DNA of 64,000 bases from NCBI RefSeq assembly GCF_019097595.1, contig NC_080731.1, positions 7,674,571 to 7,738,570 on the forward strand, in the 5' to 3' direction. The notes beneath the pieces are model-generated. The model ran no database searches, had not been told where the DNA came from, and saw only the letters and a program-made list of their open reading frames with translations. This document shows positions 37,776 through 50,039 of this stretch, in pieces. Source of the DNA: Hemibagrus wyckioides. Lineage: Eukaryota; Chordata; Actinopteri; Siluriformes; Bagridae. A program made the position numbers and the translations under genes. The first letter of the stretch is position 1; every line of letters starts with the position of its first letter.

Positions 37776-37998
37776 ATAGAAAACCATCCAAAACAAATAT
37801 TTATATAATTAATTTCCACTTAAATTGGATTCTAAATAAAATGTGTCCTGTAAGTGGAGAAATCATACAGTAATAAAGATATTTAATAGTTTTGCTTTAA
37901 AGATTAGAGTTGTACCATTAAACAGATTAAAATAATTAGAAATAGTGCTGAAATACTGAAAATTAAACAAAGCAATAATACATCGATCAGTACTGTAT
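37346..37998. other. no gene seen; (AAAT)n at 37737-37779
   Basis: Very AT-rich DNA with one tetranucleotide array of about 10 units. Confidence 0.6.
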
Positions 37999-38313
37999 GT
38001 TTACATGCACGCAAATAATCTGTCAGTAATGTGGTTGATAGCTTGATCTGATTGAAAATCCTTCATGTAAACGCCCCAATCCATCCGATCGAGTTCACTT
38101 TTGATTTGATTGAAAAAGGTGGTGCAGTGTAAACACTTGAATCTGATTATTTCCTCAATCGGATTACAAAATACAATGCGGTGCAGGTGCATATATTTAT
38201 TTACACCTTACGTCTTAATCATGGTGTCCAGCAGAAAGAACTGGTTGTTGGAGGAGACACAATATATGTAATGCACATGAAAATGAATATTTGACTGCAG
38301 TGTAAACAGAATT
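37999..38313. repeat. MITE-like element (tentative)
   Basis: Starts TGTTTACATGCAC-like at 37998 and ends with an imperfect inverse, GCAGTGTAAACA, near 38302-38313. Similar GTAAAC and AATCNGATT words recur inside in both orientations, as in several teleost MITEs. No target duplication could be fixed. Confidence 0.4.
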
Positions 38314-38679
38314 TCTGGGATCCGCAATCAGAATGATTTCATTCGGATTGATGGAAAAAGGTGACTGGTATCTGTACTGTAATAAATTCTACAATTTCAT
38401 AAATTAGTTATAATATAGGGCGCATATTTTACATACAACAAGATACGTTTACATACAACAAGATCGCACAATAGATATGTATGACAATAGAATAGGAAGA
38501 GGTGTCTGTGATCTAATCATGTATTTTATTGATTATACTATTTGTGTTAATGGCAGCCATTGACATCTTCATGCGTTTCTCTCTCCTTCTCCTCCCGCAC
38601 TTCTTCTTCTTTACACCTTCCATATGTGTTTTGTATCTAACATCTTTTGATGTCACCAGAGACCTTCCTCACAGTATTT
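38314..38679. other. no gene seen
   Basis: AT-rich. A short word, TTACATACAACAAGAT, is repeated in tandem at about 38429-38464. Confidence 0.5.
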
Positions 38680-39125
38680 GGCCTTTTATTGATTTGTTCT
38701 CATGCTAAGCAAATAAGGTCTCACGTTCGGAGGTTGGGGACACAAACAGACACTTAAAGTGCCCCGGAGACAGCGGTTAAAAGCCAAGATGTCTGCAGTG
38801 AAAGCTAGGGATAAGATTTTATTACACCATCCACCCCCCCCCTTCAAAAAAAAAAACAACTTCAAATAAAGAAGCCAGATCATAAAAACAGGAATGTGTC
38901 TCCTCGCTGCATAAATTTATATTTCATTGGCAGTCAGGTGTTGCCTTAAACCCGGCACTAAGTATGACTAGGGCCATTTTTTTCCCCCTGGAGATGATGG
39001 TGTGGATAAGTGTTGCTTTAATATCAGCAGTCAGTGAAGGTGTTAAGGTTTTGATAGCTGACAGCTTGATGATTTTGCATCTGCACTTCATTCTTACAAA
39101 GCCTTTTCTTATCTGATATGGATGC
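38680..39125. promoter_or_regulatory. candidate conserved noncoding island(s)
   Basis: Two balanced blocks flank a C-run/A-run at 38832-38862. The second holds GATAGCTGACAGCTTGATGA near 39053 followed by TTTTGCATCTGCAC, which combines TALE-like TGACAG and octamer-like words. Inference only. Confidence 0.3.
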
Positions 39126-39952
39126 ACTTTTTTTTTTTTCCTGCAGTGCTTCGGTATGTAATCAGTGAGTATTAATGTTTGAACAAATAATACCGTATCA
39201 TCACGGCCGGCACAATAGGAACGAAACCGATGGAGAAAACGATCATTTCATTGTGTTTAAAAGGAGCTGTTTGTAGTTTTAAATCCTGAAAAGTAAATAT
39301 TACGCACTTGTTATCTTGCAGAAACATGAGGTTGTGTAGTGATGAAGGCTTGAGTAATGTAAGGAATGTCCTTGTTTTGGTAGTGGCTTCCCTTCTCCCG
39401 TCTGTGGAGGTGTAATTGAGCATAAAAGGTCCTGGATAAGATATAAACAAGTATATGTTAAAAACACCAATTTCAAGGGCTGTGTTATTTTTATCCACAC
39501 ATTATTTGTTTAACCATTTATTCATTATTCAATTGTTTCTCTTATTTACTTTTACTGATGTTGCTTCTTGTTGTAATGTTTATATATACAGTATGACAGT
39601 CACAGTGAGATTCTGAGATGCTTTTCGACTCAGCATGATTGTAACGAGTGGTAATCTGAGTTAGCAGAGCCGTCCTGTCAGTCCGAACAGGTCTGGACCT
39701 TCGCAGACATTATCCTCTGACCTCTCACAAACAAAATTGCTGTTCACTACATGTCCCTGGAGATCAGCAGTTTCTGAAATATTCAAACCTGTATCTAGCA
39801 GCAAGAAGCGTAATGCAAATTTTGCATGTTATTTCTTTTCTGCAACACGGCACTATTTGTTTTGTGTCATGAATAAAAAATTCTCTCAGTGATGGTGATA
39901 TGAATCGTATTTTTAAGGTCTGAACGAGCAATTTTGTTTTATTTCAAATTTA
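39126..39952. other. no gene seen
   Basis: Two minus-strand frames (108 and 66 codons, 39172-39500) overlap each other in different registers, which argues against either being an exon. Confidence 0.5.
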
Positions 39953-40009
39953 TGGTGGTGGTGGTGGTTGTTTATGGTAGTGGTGGTTGTGTGTGTGTGT
40001 GTGTGTGTA
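39953..40009 (+). repeat. (GGT)n(GT)n microsatellite
   Basis: GGT triplets followed by a GT run. Another short GT run lies at 40138-40157. Confidence 0.93.
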
Positions 40010-40194
40010 TACAGACCCAGTAAAATGCTTTTGCTCAGTTCAAGGACTTATAATAATCACCACACATGTTCTGTCTTTGTGTATCTTTGTTCAAATTAAC
40101 TAGGTTAAAGATTTGTCCCAGTTAAGCATACATTAATTGTGTGTGTGTGTGTGTGTTGTTTGTATTGTGTAAGGGGGTTTCCCTTCTTTTTCTT

Positions 40195-40335
40195 TTGAAA
40201 AGGCCTGGCCCCGTGTTTTCCCTGGCAGGGTTTGACTTCCTCAGTCTGTAATGAGCTAGGTGATTGAAACTTCCAGGTAATTACCTTTATCAGGTAGTGT
40301 TATGACTGTAAAGGAAGGGCATTTGTTTGAATTGT
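40195..40335. promoter_or_regulatory. candidate conserved noncoding island with TAATTA palindrome
   Basis: Contains the palindrome AGGTAATTACCT at 40275-40286, just after TGAGCTAGGTGATTGAAAC. Repeat-free and GC-balanced. Inference. Confidence 0.3.
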
Positions 40336-41140
40336 GCGATTTAGTTGTTTGATGAATGTTGGATGTCCTCCACGTTCCATGCAAACTATGGTACGTGTGA
40401 AACATTAAAATACAATCCTATGTGATTTGTATGAACATAGAGAGATATTCAAATTTCTTTGTGAGAAAACAAAAACAATGAAACATCTGTTATATGTTTA
40501 CATATGAGCAATACTTCCAAGGAAATGTCTATCGATTACAACTACTTTTGTCCTTCCTGATATTGTCATGTTCCAGGACATGTTCCCCTTTCTCAATAAC
40601 TCAGCAAAGCCTGGTTCAATCTCACATTGTTTCAGAATGAGAAACACAATCCTGAACTTTACCACGTGTCTGAAATCATGTGCTGTTGCCAAATGAGACA
40701 AAAATTATTAACTCTATTTGCTGATCTACACGAGCGAGGAAAAAAGGGGCTTGTGCTGCATACAAGGAAAAGCTTTCACTAAATATTCTTTGATGCTTTG
40801 AGGCTGTTTTGCAGCTGGTCACCCAGAGGCTGATATCCAGAATATTTTATCTGAACATCTGGTTGCCTCTGCCAGGAGGTTAGGACTTGGCTGTAGATGG
40901 ATCATTTAACAAGCTCACTGATGTGTCCATGTTCAACCTTCATTTTTTATTAGTAATTCAGTCACCTGCCTATTCCTACCCACCAACCAGCTCTCTCCTA
41001 TCCTCTAAGCATGAAGGGTGAAGGTTAACATGAGCTTCTTCTGAGACATAAAGTCACATCTTTTCAAACTGCTGCTCATGGAGTGCTATCTGCCACCTTC
41101 TGCATACATGAGATCGTCAATGACTGTCATTACAATTGCA
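40336..41140. other. no gene seen
   Basis: Bases 40740-40960 are moderately balanced. A 67-codon minus-strand frame has no recognisable domain. Confidence 0.5.
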
Positions 41141-41167
41141 CGAGAGAGAGAGAGAGAGAGAGAGAGA
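41141..41167 (+). repeat. (GA)n microsatellite
   Basis: Perfect GA run of about 13 units. Confidence 0.95.
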
Positions 41168-42585
41168 ATGCCATCCCTCCCACCCAGTCAACATGGCTGA
41201 TTTTGCTGCCTTGGCTTCAGGTCATGAATTGCATGGATATATAAAGCAATCTTTATATGGAACCATGATTTATCCAAATGAACACTGTCATGGCTGCAGG
41301 AATAAAAAAAATCAGTATTTGGCAATAACCATCTTACCTTCCGATTCGAACCGTGATAAAAGTCCACGTGTATAAACATAAAAGGAGGACTAGTGAAAGA
41401 AGCTCTATAAACTTGTTTACCGTAAGATGCTCTTTCCTGTCGTCATGCTGGAGATAAGAAAACCTTAGTGCTATTTGTATGTATTACATAACATCCCGAC
41501 ACGTTAACACTTATTGCATGTGTTCTTAATTACATTTTAATTACTTTTTTTGTGCAATTGTACCAACCAACCATAAATGTCAGTTCATACATGAGGATTA
41601 TCTCCAACCATATCTCCTACCATGCTACATTCCTCACCAACCATCTTTTGTTTTCACACACACCCTGACTTTTTTTGGCTCTTCTTATCCTTTCATATCA
41701 GCCAGACTCTCTCCCTTTGACCTCAAAGCAGAGCTCAGAGCTGACCTGAGGTCAACTCGCACATCTTGCAGACACCTTGCAACAATTTCAGCCTTTCTCT
41801 ATAGGCTAATAGTCCCTGAAAAAACAGCTATGCTTGTAGTACAGGTAAAAGAACATTTTTTTGGGATCTGTTTTTCAAATTGTATTTTCTTCACTTGGCT
41901 ATTATAAAAATGAAGAAAAAGATGATTCGGAACAATTAACATATTCTGTTATGTGTCCAGAGTTAGATGAATACATGCCATTATGTCTTTCTGCTTTGGT
42001 ATTTTTGACATTTTAAAAAAAAAAAAATAATAATAATTGGTGAGAGCTTATTAAAACTGTGCAAATTGTTTAATTTGTAGGATTTTGTCACATGTATTCA
42101 ATATTCCAGACGCACAAAGGATACTGACAATCCTAAAAAGTGCAATTTAATCTGTTCAGGCAATACTTACTAAATAAGTGGCTTTGCAAATCCGAAACAC
42201 AATGAACTCAACAAAAGTCATTCAGTTATGTGCACTCAAGAATGAAAAATAACATTATAATCAAAACTTCACTCACCAAAAGGAAGCAGTACATATAAAT
42301 CTTGACAAATCCCGATTTATTACTATTGCGATTATTCCGACATACATAATCAATCATTTCATAGCTCTTGTCCACATGGCAGATATTCATTTTAATTCAT
42401 ATTTTGCTAGTTTACAAAATATAAGTAGATTCCTTAATGAATGATGAATGAAGTTCTGCTTCCCCGAATGTACATTTACATCAAAATATTTCTCTAGACA
42501 TTTAGGATTGCATTTAAAGAATTACAAAAAGGGAATGCACATATAGTTTTTTTTTTTTTACAGTTTAATTTAATGCACATATTAA
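41168..42585. other. no gene seen
   Basis: Ordinary AT-rich DNA. A pyrimidine-rich patch at 41600-41830 has no open frame. Confidence 0.5.
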
Positions 42586-42799
42586 TAAAATACATTATTT
42601 ATTATTATTATTTATTAAATCTTTTTCATTTTTTTCAATTTTATTTATTTATTTGTTTATTTATTTATTCAAATCTTTATTTTTAATATTTTTAAAATTT
42701 TTATATTTTATTTATTTATCTATCTATTTATTTATTTATTTATTTATTTAATTTTGCTTGTCTGTTGTGAACATCCTGAGGCATTTAGGGACAAATTGC

Positions 42800-42855
<56 letters not shown>
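42586..42855 (+). repeat. TTTA-rich tract followed by (CT)n
   Basis: Degenerate TTTA arrays at 42586-42752 and an imperfect CT run at 42799-42855. They produce Arg-Glu frames on the minus strand. Confidence 0.93.
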
Positions 42856-42856
<1 letters not shown>

Positions 42857-43605
42857 GCATCCTCTGAATGTAATGTACTGAAATAGCGTTACTGGACAAC
42901 AGAACAACAGAATGTGTTTTAACCACCACTGAGTGTCAGATCTCTGCATGCGGTTTTTCTTTTTTGCTATTCTTTTTAAAACAATCTTAACACACAAAAC
43001 GGGCAGGCATCATCACAGCATGTGAGCTAACTGAAAAGGACTGGCATAATGGTTACTCAGGAGGAGCCACTGTATATTTGAATATTTGACTTAGGTTTGC
43101 ATCAGATTTGTAGAGATATAGTGCTAGATGAATGCCCAGACATCCTGAATACAGTATATCATAAGAATCGGATGAAATGTTGAGGACTTTTAAGAGCAGT
43201 ACAATGTTGTCCTCACCTCCACACACTGCTTGTAAGCTGAATGGCTTTGTCGCTCTGTTAATGGATCAGATATTTTGAAGTGACATACAATTTACGTAAA
43301 ATTCATTGGAAAGGAACAAATAGAGAGACGCTAAAGTTTGCCAGTGACATTATTAATGTAGCTTGAAAGCTGACAAAATTATCTTAATATGAATTTTGGA
43401 TATTTGAATTTTATACGTGATGCCTTACCCTACATAAAATTCTCAAAAATTCAATCTTAGAGATTCATACAGATTTTATTTCTATTTAGCTAAAAGAGAA
43501 GCATCCAAACTTTTCAAATGAAAGCGTATACTTCTAGAGAAGTCAAACTCAGCATTTAACCAATTACAGTCACACTTATGCTCATGGACATGGAGTAAAG
43601 AGATG
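42856..43605. other. no gene seen
   Basis: AT-rich unique DNA. Confidence 0.5.
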
Positions 43606-43905
43606 TGGAGTCCATCCATTTTCCATTCATCTATATTCTATACCGCTTATCCTACACAGATTCACCGGGAGTCCGTAGTCTATCCCAAAGGATTCAGGGC
43701 ACAAGGCAGGGGACACCCTGAATGCGGTAACAAACCCATCAACAGGCATAATAGCACCCACATTAGGGACAATTTAGAGACCACACATGTCTACCACACA
43801 TGTCTTTGGACTGCGGAGGAAACCGGAGTACCCAGATGAAACCCCCAAAGCACAAGGAGAACATGCAAACTCCACACACAGTGCAGAGGCAGTAATCATC
43901 TCTTC
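43606..43905 (-). repeat. retroposon family R, long fragment
   Basis: On the plus strand it reads from CCATCCATTTTCCATTCATC (the reverse of an ATGGATGG-type tail) through CTATACCGCTTATCCTACAC, GGGACAATTTAGAGACC and GGAAACCGGAGTACCCAG to GGAGAACATGCAAACTCC. This is the longest well-preserved R copy here. A local duplication, CCACACATGTCT, occurs at 43782-43805. Confidence 0.75.
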
Positions 43906-44439
43906 CCAAACCATTGAGTTGCAAGACAAATGAGCTAACAAGTCAGTGTGCTTGGACATGGTGTTCAATGGATGCATAAAGGAACAACTAGGACAATAAC
44001 CTGTAATGAGGTTAACACATCTAAAGTTTTTATATTCCATTAAATTGCTACATTTATTAAGTAGCTAGTATTGGCAAGATGATGATTGCCTGCAAGCTAA
44101 CATTAGTGTGGCCTAAGTAGCTAGAATCTTAAACACAAGGTTACACTGGGTATGTAGTGTTCACTGAATGTAGTTTCTAAGTATTTAAGTAGTTCCACTT
44201 TCACAGTGTTTACATTTCAAGTGTGCATTTTTAAGATGTGAAAAATATTTATTGAAATATGCAAAATTCATTTCCAAATACATTTCTAAGCTTTCAATCT
44301 TCATATTTTTTGAAAACCATGGATGGAAAAAGAGAAGGATTTTTATGATATTGGGTCATTTATGAATGCAGCTTGAATGATTAACAACTGTGTTCCCTGA
44401 AGTCACTTATCCCCCAAAAAAGATTAGGCATGTAACACT
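43906..44439. other. no gene seen
   Basis: AT-rich unique DNA. Confidence 0.5.
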
Positions 44440-45200
44440 ATTTCGCAGTGCTGGCATCCCTATCTCTCTCCCCCAGAAAGAGCCTCTTCAGGGCTGGACC
44501 TGCGTCATTCAAATGGCTGTTCCTCACATAGAGGGTGATACCCCGCAAATAAAGAAGAAAGAAACTCAAGCTGTGGAGTATGTGGAAACTATTGTCAAGG
44601 CAGACAAAGGACAAAAACCAACATTGGCTGGAAGGGGAAACTCGAGTCGGCAATCTGTTAGACTTTATGCACTGATAAGAGATGGGATTCAGTGGTGCTT
44701 ATTGAAGAGAATACAGTAAACACAAAAATCCAGCCAGAGCAGGTCATTGAGAGTCTCCTTCGCCTCGGGCATAACATGACACTTAAGTACTACTACAAGG
44801 CAAAAAGAAAAGGCGACTCTGCACACACTACAAACTGCCTCTATTCTAAGCTCAGAAGGCTGTAATGTCAGAGGAAGTCTTTGGCGATAAATGTGCGCAC
44901 AAAAGGAGAGGGGGCCGCCAATGGTGATTTGTTGCATTTTCATTACAACCGCTTTGCAATTGTCCAGCCAGTAATTGTGGATTTAAATGGCCAATAGCCT
45001 AACTGTTTTCCAAGCATGAAATTCGAGCCGGCCTCCTTTTAACAACAGGGCAGTGTTGTCGTCTTCAAAATCTGCGCATTGAAAGTCAGGGGACCTCTCT
45101 TAAAACATCCACTTTCCAAATTGAGCCCAACAGGAACACCATGACAGCTAACTCAATTGCCTTTCTTTCATATCTTTTCACAATACTTGATTGTGTTATG
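44440..45200. promoter_or_regulatory. candidate conserved noncoding cluster
   Basis: About 760 bp without simple repeats, the largest such block here. It includes GGCGATAAATGTGCGCAC near 44883, GATTTGTTGCATTTTCATTA near 44926, and CCAGCCAGTAATTGTGGATT with TTAAATGGCC near 44964. A 109-codon plus frame and two minus frames overlap it without any recognisable domain, so I read it as regulatory DNA, not exons. Confidence 0.38.
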
Positions 45201-46084
45201 CCTACTAGCTGATAACTATTCTCTATATTCAACTTAAGAGCAAGCGAATTGGCTTACCATTATATTATATCTTGAATGCCCTAGCTTGGCACGAATTTAA
45301 ACAGGGATCAGATAATAGAGGACAACATTGTTCGGAGTGAACCTGTTTAGAACCGGATATTAAAATTTTACAGCTTTAAAAAAATAAACAAGGTGTCTGA
45401 TGCCATGAAGTAATGACTGATGCTTACAGCAAATGCTGCAGCTTTTCGTATCAAGCCAGAAATAAGCTTCAAAGCCATTAGTTGGCAGTTAAGCTAAATC
45501 TGACATTAAGAACAAATGACAAACTTGACAAAGCAAACCAATAGTGGTGAAGGATTGGCTTTTTGCAAAATGCAACCAAAAAATGGGTTCAATTTGAGAA
45601 ATGAGTCCACAGGACTACTTGACTGAAGAAATAAAAATCAAAGTTACTTCTTTTTCTTTTGCCTTTATCTCTCCTGACAAAACAACATCCCTGGCAAATA
45701 ATTTCAAAATGTATTGTCAAACATTAAAATTAAACTTGTTTTCTGTATGATTTTGCTGGAGATAGCTAAATGCTAAATCTCTTTCCCTTTCCCCTATAGA
45801 TCTTACTTCAGAGCCCCTCCCCCACATAAACACGATACCATACACTGTTTCAGAAAACATGACTGTGCAAGCGTGGGTATGTGATTTCATTCCAAGAAAC
45901 ACATTAAATACTTCTCAAATATTTCATATATATTTTAGCAACACACCGCTCATGAAAAGTCGGCTAGAACAACAATGAATATTGTTAGCATGCTAGCTCA
46001 ACCAAAATGCTGACACTGGTGTCTCTATAGCTTGCTTAAATGTTGGCCGCATTGGAAATTTCTCTGGGACAATAATATAATGTG
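45201..46084. other. no gene seen
   Basis: AT-rich DNA with no recognised element. Confidence 0.5.
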
Positions 46085-46410
46085 GTAGTATGCCAGTACA
46101 GAGAGTAGTGCTGTCACCTCACTGCTCCTGTGTTTTAATCCAAAACTTTGGTTTCTGTCTGGTGTTTTGCATGTTCTCCCATGTCCATATGGGTTTTCTC
46201 TTGGGTTCCTCCCATCTACCAAAAACATTCTATCAAGTAGATTAGCTTTGATGAATTAGGTGTGTTTATGTGTGTACCTGGTGCTGTGTGATGAACTGGC
46301 ATCCCCTCTAGGGTATATTTCCGCTTTGTGCCCAGTGTTTCCTTGAGTCTGCTTCCACCCTGAAAAGGATAAAGAGGTTACTGAAAATGAAAGAATGAAT
46401 GACAACAACA
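46085..46410 (+). repeat. retroposon family R, sense copy with 3' simple tail
   Basis: Contains GCATGTTCTCCCATGTCCAT, GATGAACTGGCATCCCCTC and GATAAAGAGGTTACTGAAAA, then a GAAAGAATGAATGA tail. The words are reverse complements of those in the minus-strand copies. The 3' tail of short repeats is typical of retroposed elements and sets the family's sense strand. Confidence 0.7.
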
Positions 46411-47090
46411 TATTGCAATAGAAATAATGTTATGCCAAGCAAATAACTACCTGTCCAATCGATCTAGAACCAGCATAATGTTGCTTTTTGCCAACCATTC
46501 AATGCTTTGGGTTGTCTCCAGTGATGAGAAGCCACACTAGTGTTTATTTTTCCCTGGGGAAGGTTAAAAGTCTTAGATTAACATACCTGGTAACCAGCCA
46601 GACCATGGTTATTGCACACAGAAATGATTTTAGGGTTAGCCAACATTAACCACCATACACCAGACTGGAATTCAAGCTTATTTTTCAACAGGGTCTCTGT
46701 GTAGATTTGTGGATTTCTTTAAAAAAAAAAAAATTTTTACCTTGCCTGTTTTCTTTTTTATTATTATAGACAATAATAGACAATTACAGGGACTGGTTTT
46801 GATATTTTTTTCTTTTTTTTCCCAAAGTGCTTCACCTTTCCTGGAAGGTTTATTTATTCAACATAGTCACTAGCAATGAAATGAAAAACATGCATTACTT
46901 GAGCACATATTGTACTTTTGCATGAACATTTTATACAACTTATCTACGTTTAGTTTTGATCACTGTTACAGAGGGGGGGGGGATAATGTCAGAAATGTGT
47001 AAGCCAATTAAAACAAAGCATGTGTACATTTTAAATGACTAAATTTCACAATCGTATATAAAAATATTTAATAAATATTAAATATTTGTG
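46411..47090. other. no gene seen; G-run at 46973-46982
   Basis: AT-rich DNA with A and T runs near 46720-46740. A homopolymer of about ten G residues is present. Confidence 0.55.
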
Positions 47091-47240
47091 TGGAGACAGA
47101 TGAGCATCCCTGGCCCAATTTATCAGGTATTTTCTGTTTCAAATGCTTCAAAGGAAGCAGCGTAATAATGACATGCAAATTATGCAGGCCAAAGCCTGGG
47201 CAAATATCGGCTTTTTGTTCAACCGATGGATACCTACAGG
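47091..47240. promoter_or_regulatory. candidate conserved noncoding island with octamer
   Basis: GCGTAATAATGACATGCAAA starts near 47160 and runs into TTATGCAGG, giving the octamer ATGCAAAT at 47173-47180 next to a TAATAATGA homeodomain-like word. Repeat-free. Inference. Confidence 0.35.
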
Positions 47241-48159
47241 TAAGCCATAAGCTAGCTGAGTGAACTACACTAACTTTCCCTATCTTTTTGCTATGTAGTG
47301 ACTGATTGTTGGGTTAAATATAGTATGCAGCCTATTGATAAATCTCATGATAATAAGTAAGTGGCATCGTTGCAAGATGTAGTTAGAAATGTGTATGAAT
47401 TAACATGAGCTAGCTAGCTAGCTAATAAACCAAACAAGGCCTGCTAGTGTTATATTTCTTTACATACTCTCAATAATCAAAGTGGTGTTCATGTCAGCGA
47501 AGATCAACTGGATAGTTAACATACAAACATCAGTTTGGTCAATTGCAGTCATATAAAAAATAATTTACATATTGTTGTACCATTGTCTAATGTACAAGGA
47601 TGTACAATCAGCTATGACAAGATTATTCCTTTACTGAACTTCCTCTGGCATTCGGCCACATTATAACGTCCAAGATCACACACACCTCTAGATGAAGTTG
47701 TGGTGGCTAACGGGCACACTGAATGGCAGTTTACGACATGAGATGAGTGTGCAAGCTACCCCAGACACAACAAAAGACTAGCACAGAAGAATAACCTTAT
47801 GTTCTATATTAAAGAGTACATAACTGACATGAAATTCGAACACAGTAGGGGGCTAAATACTTCTCTTTACTACAATATTAATTACGTAAGTTGTTTTTGA
47901 ACCAGATGACCCATACGTTCTTGTTTGAATAATTTTCTTGACTTTTCTAAGTAAGTTATTTCTGTAGCTGTACTTCACTCACCTGTCTTTTGTATTCTTT
48001 GTGCTACTGGTAGTTGTTACTGGATAGTGGGCCTTAATCAGTTTAAAGTAATAAAGATTGAAATAATCAGTACGTTTTTTAGCCATTTTATAACGTTTTT
48101 TTTATTTTAACCAATAGACGTTGCTATTGGTATATATGATGGCCAAACAGCTTTACAAA
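47241..48159. other. no gene seen; (CTAG)n at 47409-47424
   Basis: AT-rich unique DNA with a short self-complementary CTAG array. Confidence 0.5.
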
Positions 48160-48600
48160 TCACAAATGACAGCCATCATATGAGCAACCATCTCCATACC
48201 CTCCTAAATCTAGGGCTGCTTTACAGAAGGCTCTAATTAATTTGAGTGGAGATGAGCCGAGCCGTCTTGCTTGCGAGGGTTTTATCCCTTTTGTTGGGTG
48301 AACACTCGGGCCCCAAATCTCATTGCTGTAATGTGCCAGAGGAGAGTGCATCATCTGGCCTGGTAATGAGGGATCAGGAACCTCCCCACTCCTTTTGATC
48401 TTATCACTGACACGTCTGTCTTGCCTTATCCCCCCATGCTTGTAACCTAAAACCCAAGCCAATGGAAATGAGGAGATGCACCTAAGGTGCCACACAGATC
48501 TGCAGTTGTTTCTCTGTTGAATATGGAGAAGTTGCACTTGAACCACTCCCCCACTGAGAATTGAGAAGAAGGGTGTCCACCTTACAAGCACCTAAACATG
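48160..48600. promoter_or_regulatory. candidate conserved noncoding island
   Basis: Balanced, repeat-free and CpG-containing, with TAATTAAT at 48234-48241 and TGTAATGTGCC and TGGTAATGAGG words. The minus strand is open for 143 codons, the second-longest frame here without a microsatellite. It has no recognisable domain, and an open frame of that size can arise by chance in balanced DNA. Confidence 0.35.
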
Positions 48601-49644
48601 AGAATGCTGTTTAACTTGATACGCTATGGTCCTTTTCACATGGAGGATTTCAGGGAAACATTATTTGACATGCTTTAACACTTACCTTTACCCCACACGT
48701 ATTCCAAAGAGCAAGCGATTTGTCTGTAACTAGCAGACGCAGGAAATGTGACGGGAACATTGTTTAAACATGCTTCTTTTCAGGTATTTCATTTTTTTTG
48801 GACTTTTTTAGAATTTAATTCTGGCAAATAATTTGAGATGAGCCACGCTGAAATGCTAGTCTTAATGGACAGGTGTCCACTTAAAATCTCTGACAAAGCT
48901 GACACTAATGGATTGCTTTATGTGCGGCTTCAGAGAATGAAATGAATTGTGCGTGCGTGTGTGTGTGTATGTGTGTGTGTGTGTGTGTGTGAAGGGGGGC
49001 TTAAATGTTGAAGCGCTCTGGATACGCAGGCTTTCTGCATAAATACTGCAGTTTAATTCTCCACAAGTCATGCATTGGTTCAAGTTAACCTTTTACCTAC
49101 GCTGTATTTTAGGGAGAGAAGGGAAAATTAACCCCTGTGTCATACAGGTGAAGCTACATGCAAATTGTATGACAAAAGATTACTCTTTGTTGCTTTTTTT
49201 TTACAATCTCTGTCCTTAAATACAGTTGCCCCTGAACTGAATATGTGAGAAGATTTGGGGGAGTGGATTTATTCATAGTCCTTCAAGTGGCTGACTGTTA
49301 CAGATAATCTAATGAGGCACAAAATGTCAGTCATTCTGTCTTTTCACGACTGTTAGAAAAAAGGCAGTGTAATACATTTTGGAGTCTGTTTGCATCTTCT
49401 CGTAGTGATAGCACACAAATTCTTTAACACTTTGCAAATCGGTCTTGAAAGGACAAGTTGTGGTAGAGTATTAGCTAACATGAACATAATATAACAGCTG
49501 AATACGTATGGACAATTTCAAAAATCCTCTAAATCATTATCTGCTTTTCATTTTTAATTACTACACTGAATTACTTTTAATTCAAACCAAACATATTAGA
49601 AAACAGCTGTAACTGACAGTTGTAAGGCATTGTTTTATTAGGTT
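48601..49644. other. no gene seen; (GT)n at 48951-48991
   Basis: Unique DNA plus one GT microsatellite. Confidence 0.6.
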
Positions 49645-49799
49645 AGATTCCTAATTCATCCATCCAGCCATTTTCTATACCTGCTTTATTCCTAATTAGG
49701 GTCATGGGGATGTGCTGGAGCTTATCTCAGCACACATTGGGCAAAAGGCAGGGATACACCCTGGACAAGTCGCCTGTCCATCACAGATTCCTAATTCAT
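49645..49799 (-). repeat. retroposon family R, short insertion with 15-bp target-site duplication
   Basis: AGATTCCTAATTCAT occurs at 49645-49659 and again at 49785-49799. Between them lie 125 bp of R sequence (CCATCCAGCCATTTTC at the left, GGGATACACCCTGGACAAG at the right). The left boundary is the reverse complement of an ATGGATGG-type tail. This is a 5'-truncated minus-strand insertion made by target-primed reverse transcription. Confidence 0.85.
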
Positions 49800-50039
49800 T
49801 AAATTACAATTAAATAAAAACATTCAAAGCTTTAAGATAACAAACACGTCAAGGTTAGTGCATGAATAACCGAATAATTACATAATGATATTATTTCAAG
49901 ACAAAATAATAAAAGACAGCCATCTTGCATGAACATCGTTTCACGCATAGCATAATATGAGCTAAAATGTTGAACGGCAGTACGAAATTCCCACCCAGAC
50001 TACAATGTCTGAAATTTTATTCAATTAATACCCATGGCA

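Noticed and set aside
39172..39500. Two overlapping minus-strand frames (108 and 66 codons)
   Set aside because: Different registers over the same AT-rich DNA, with no motif.
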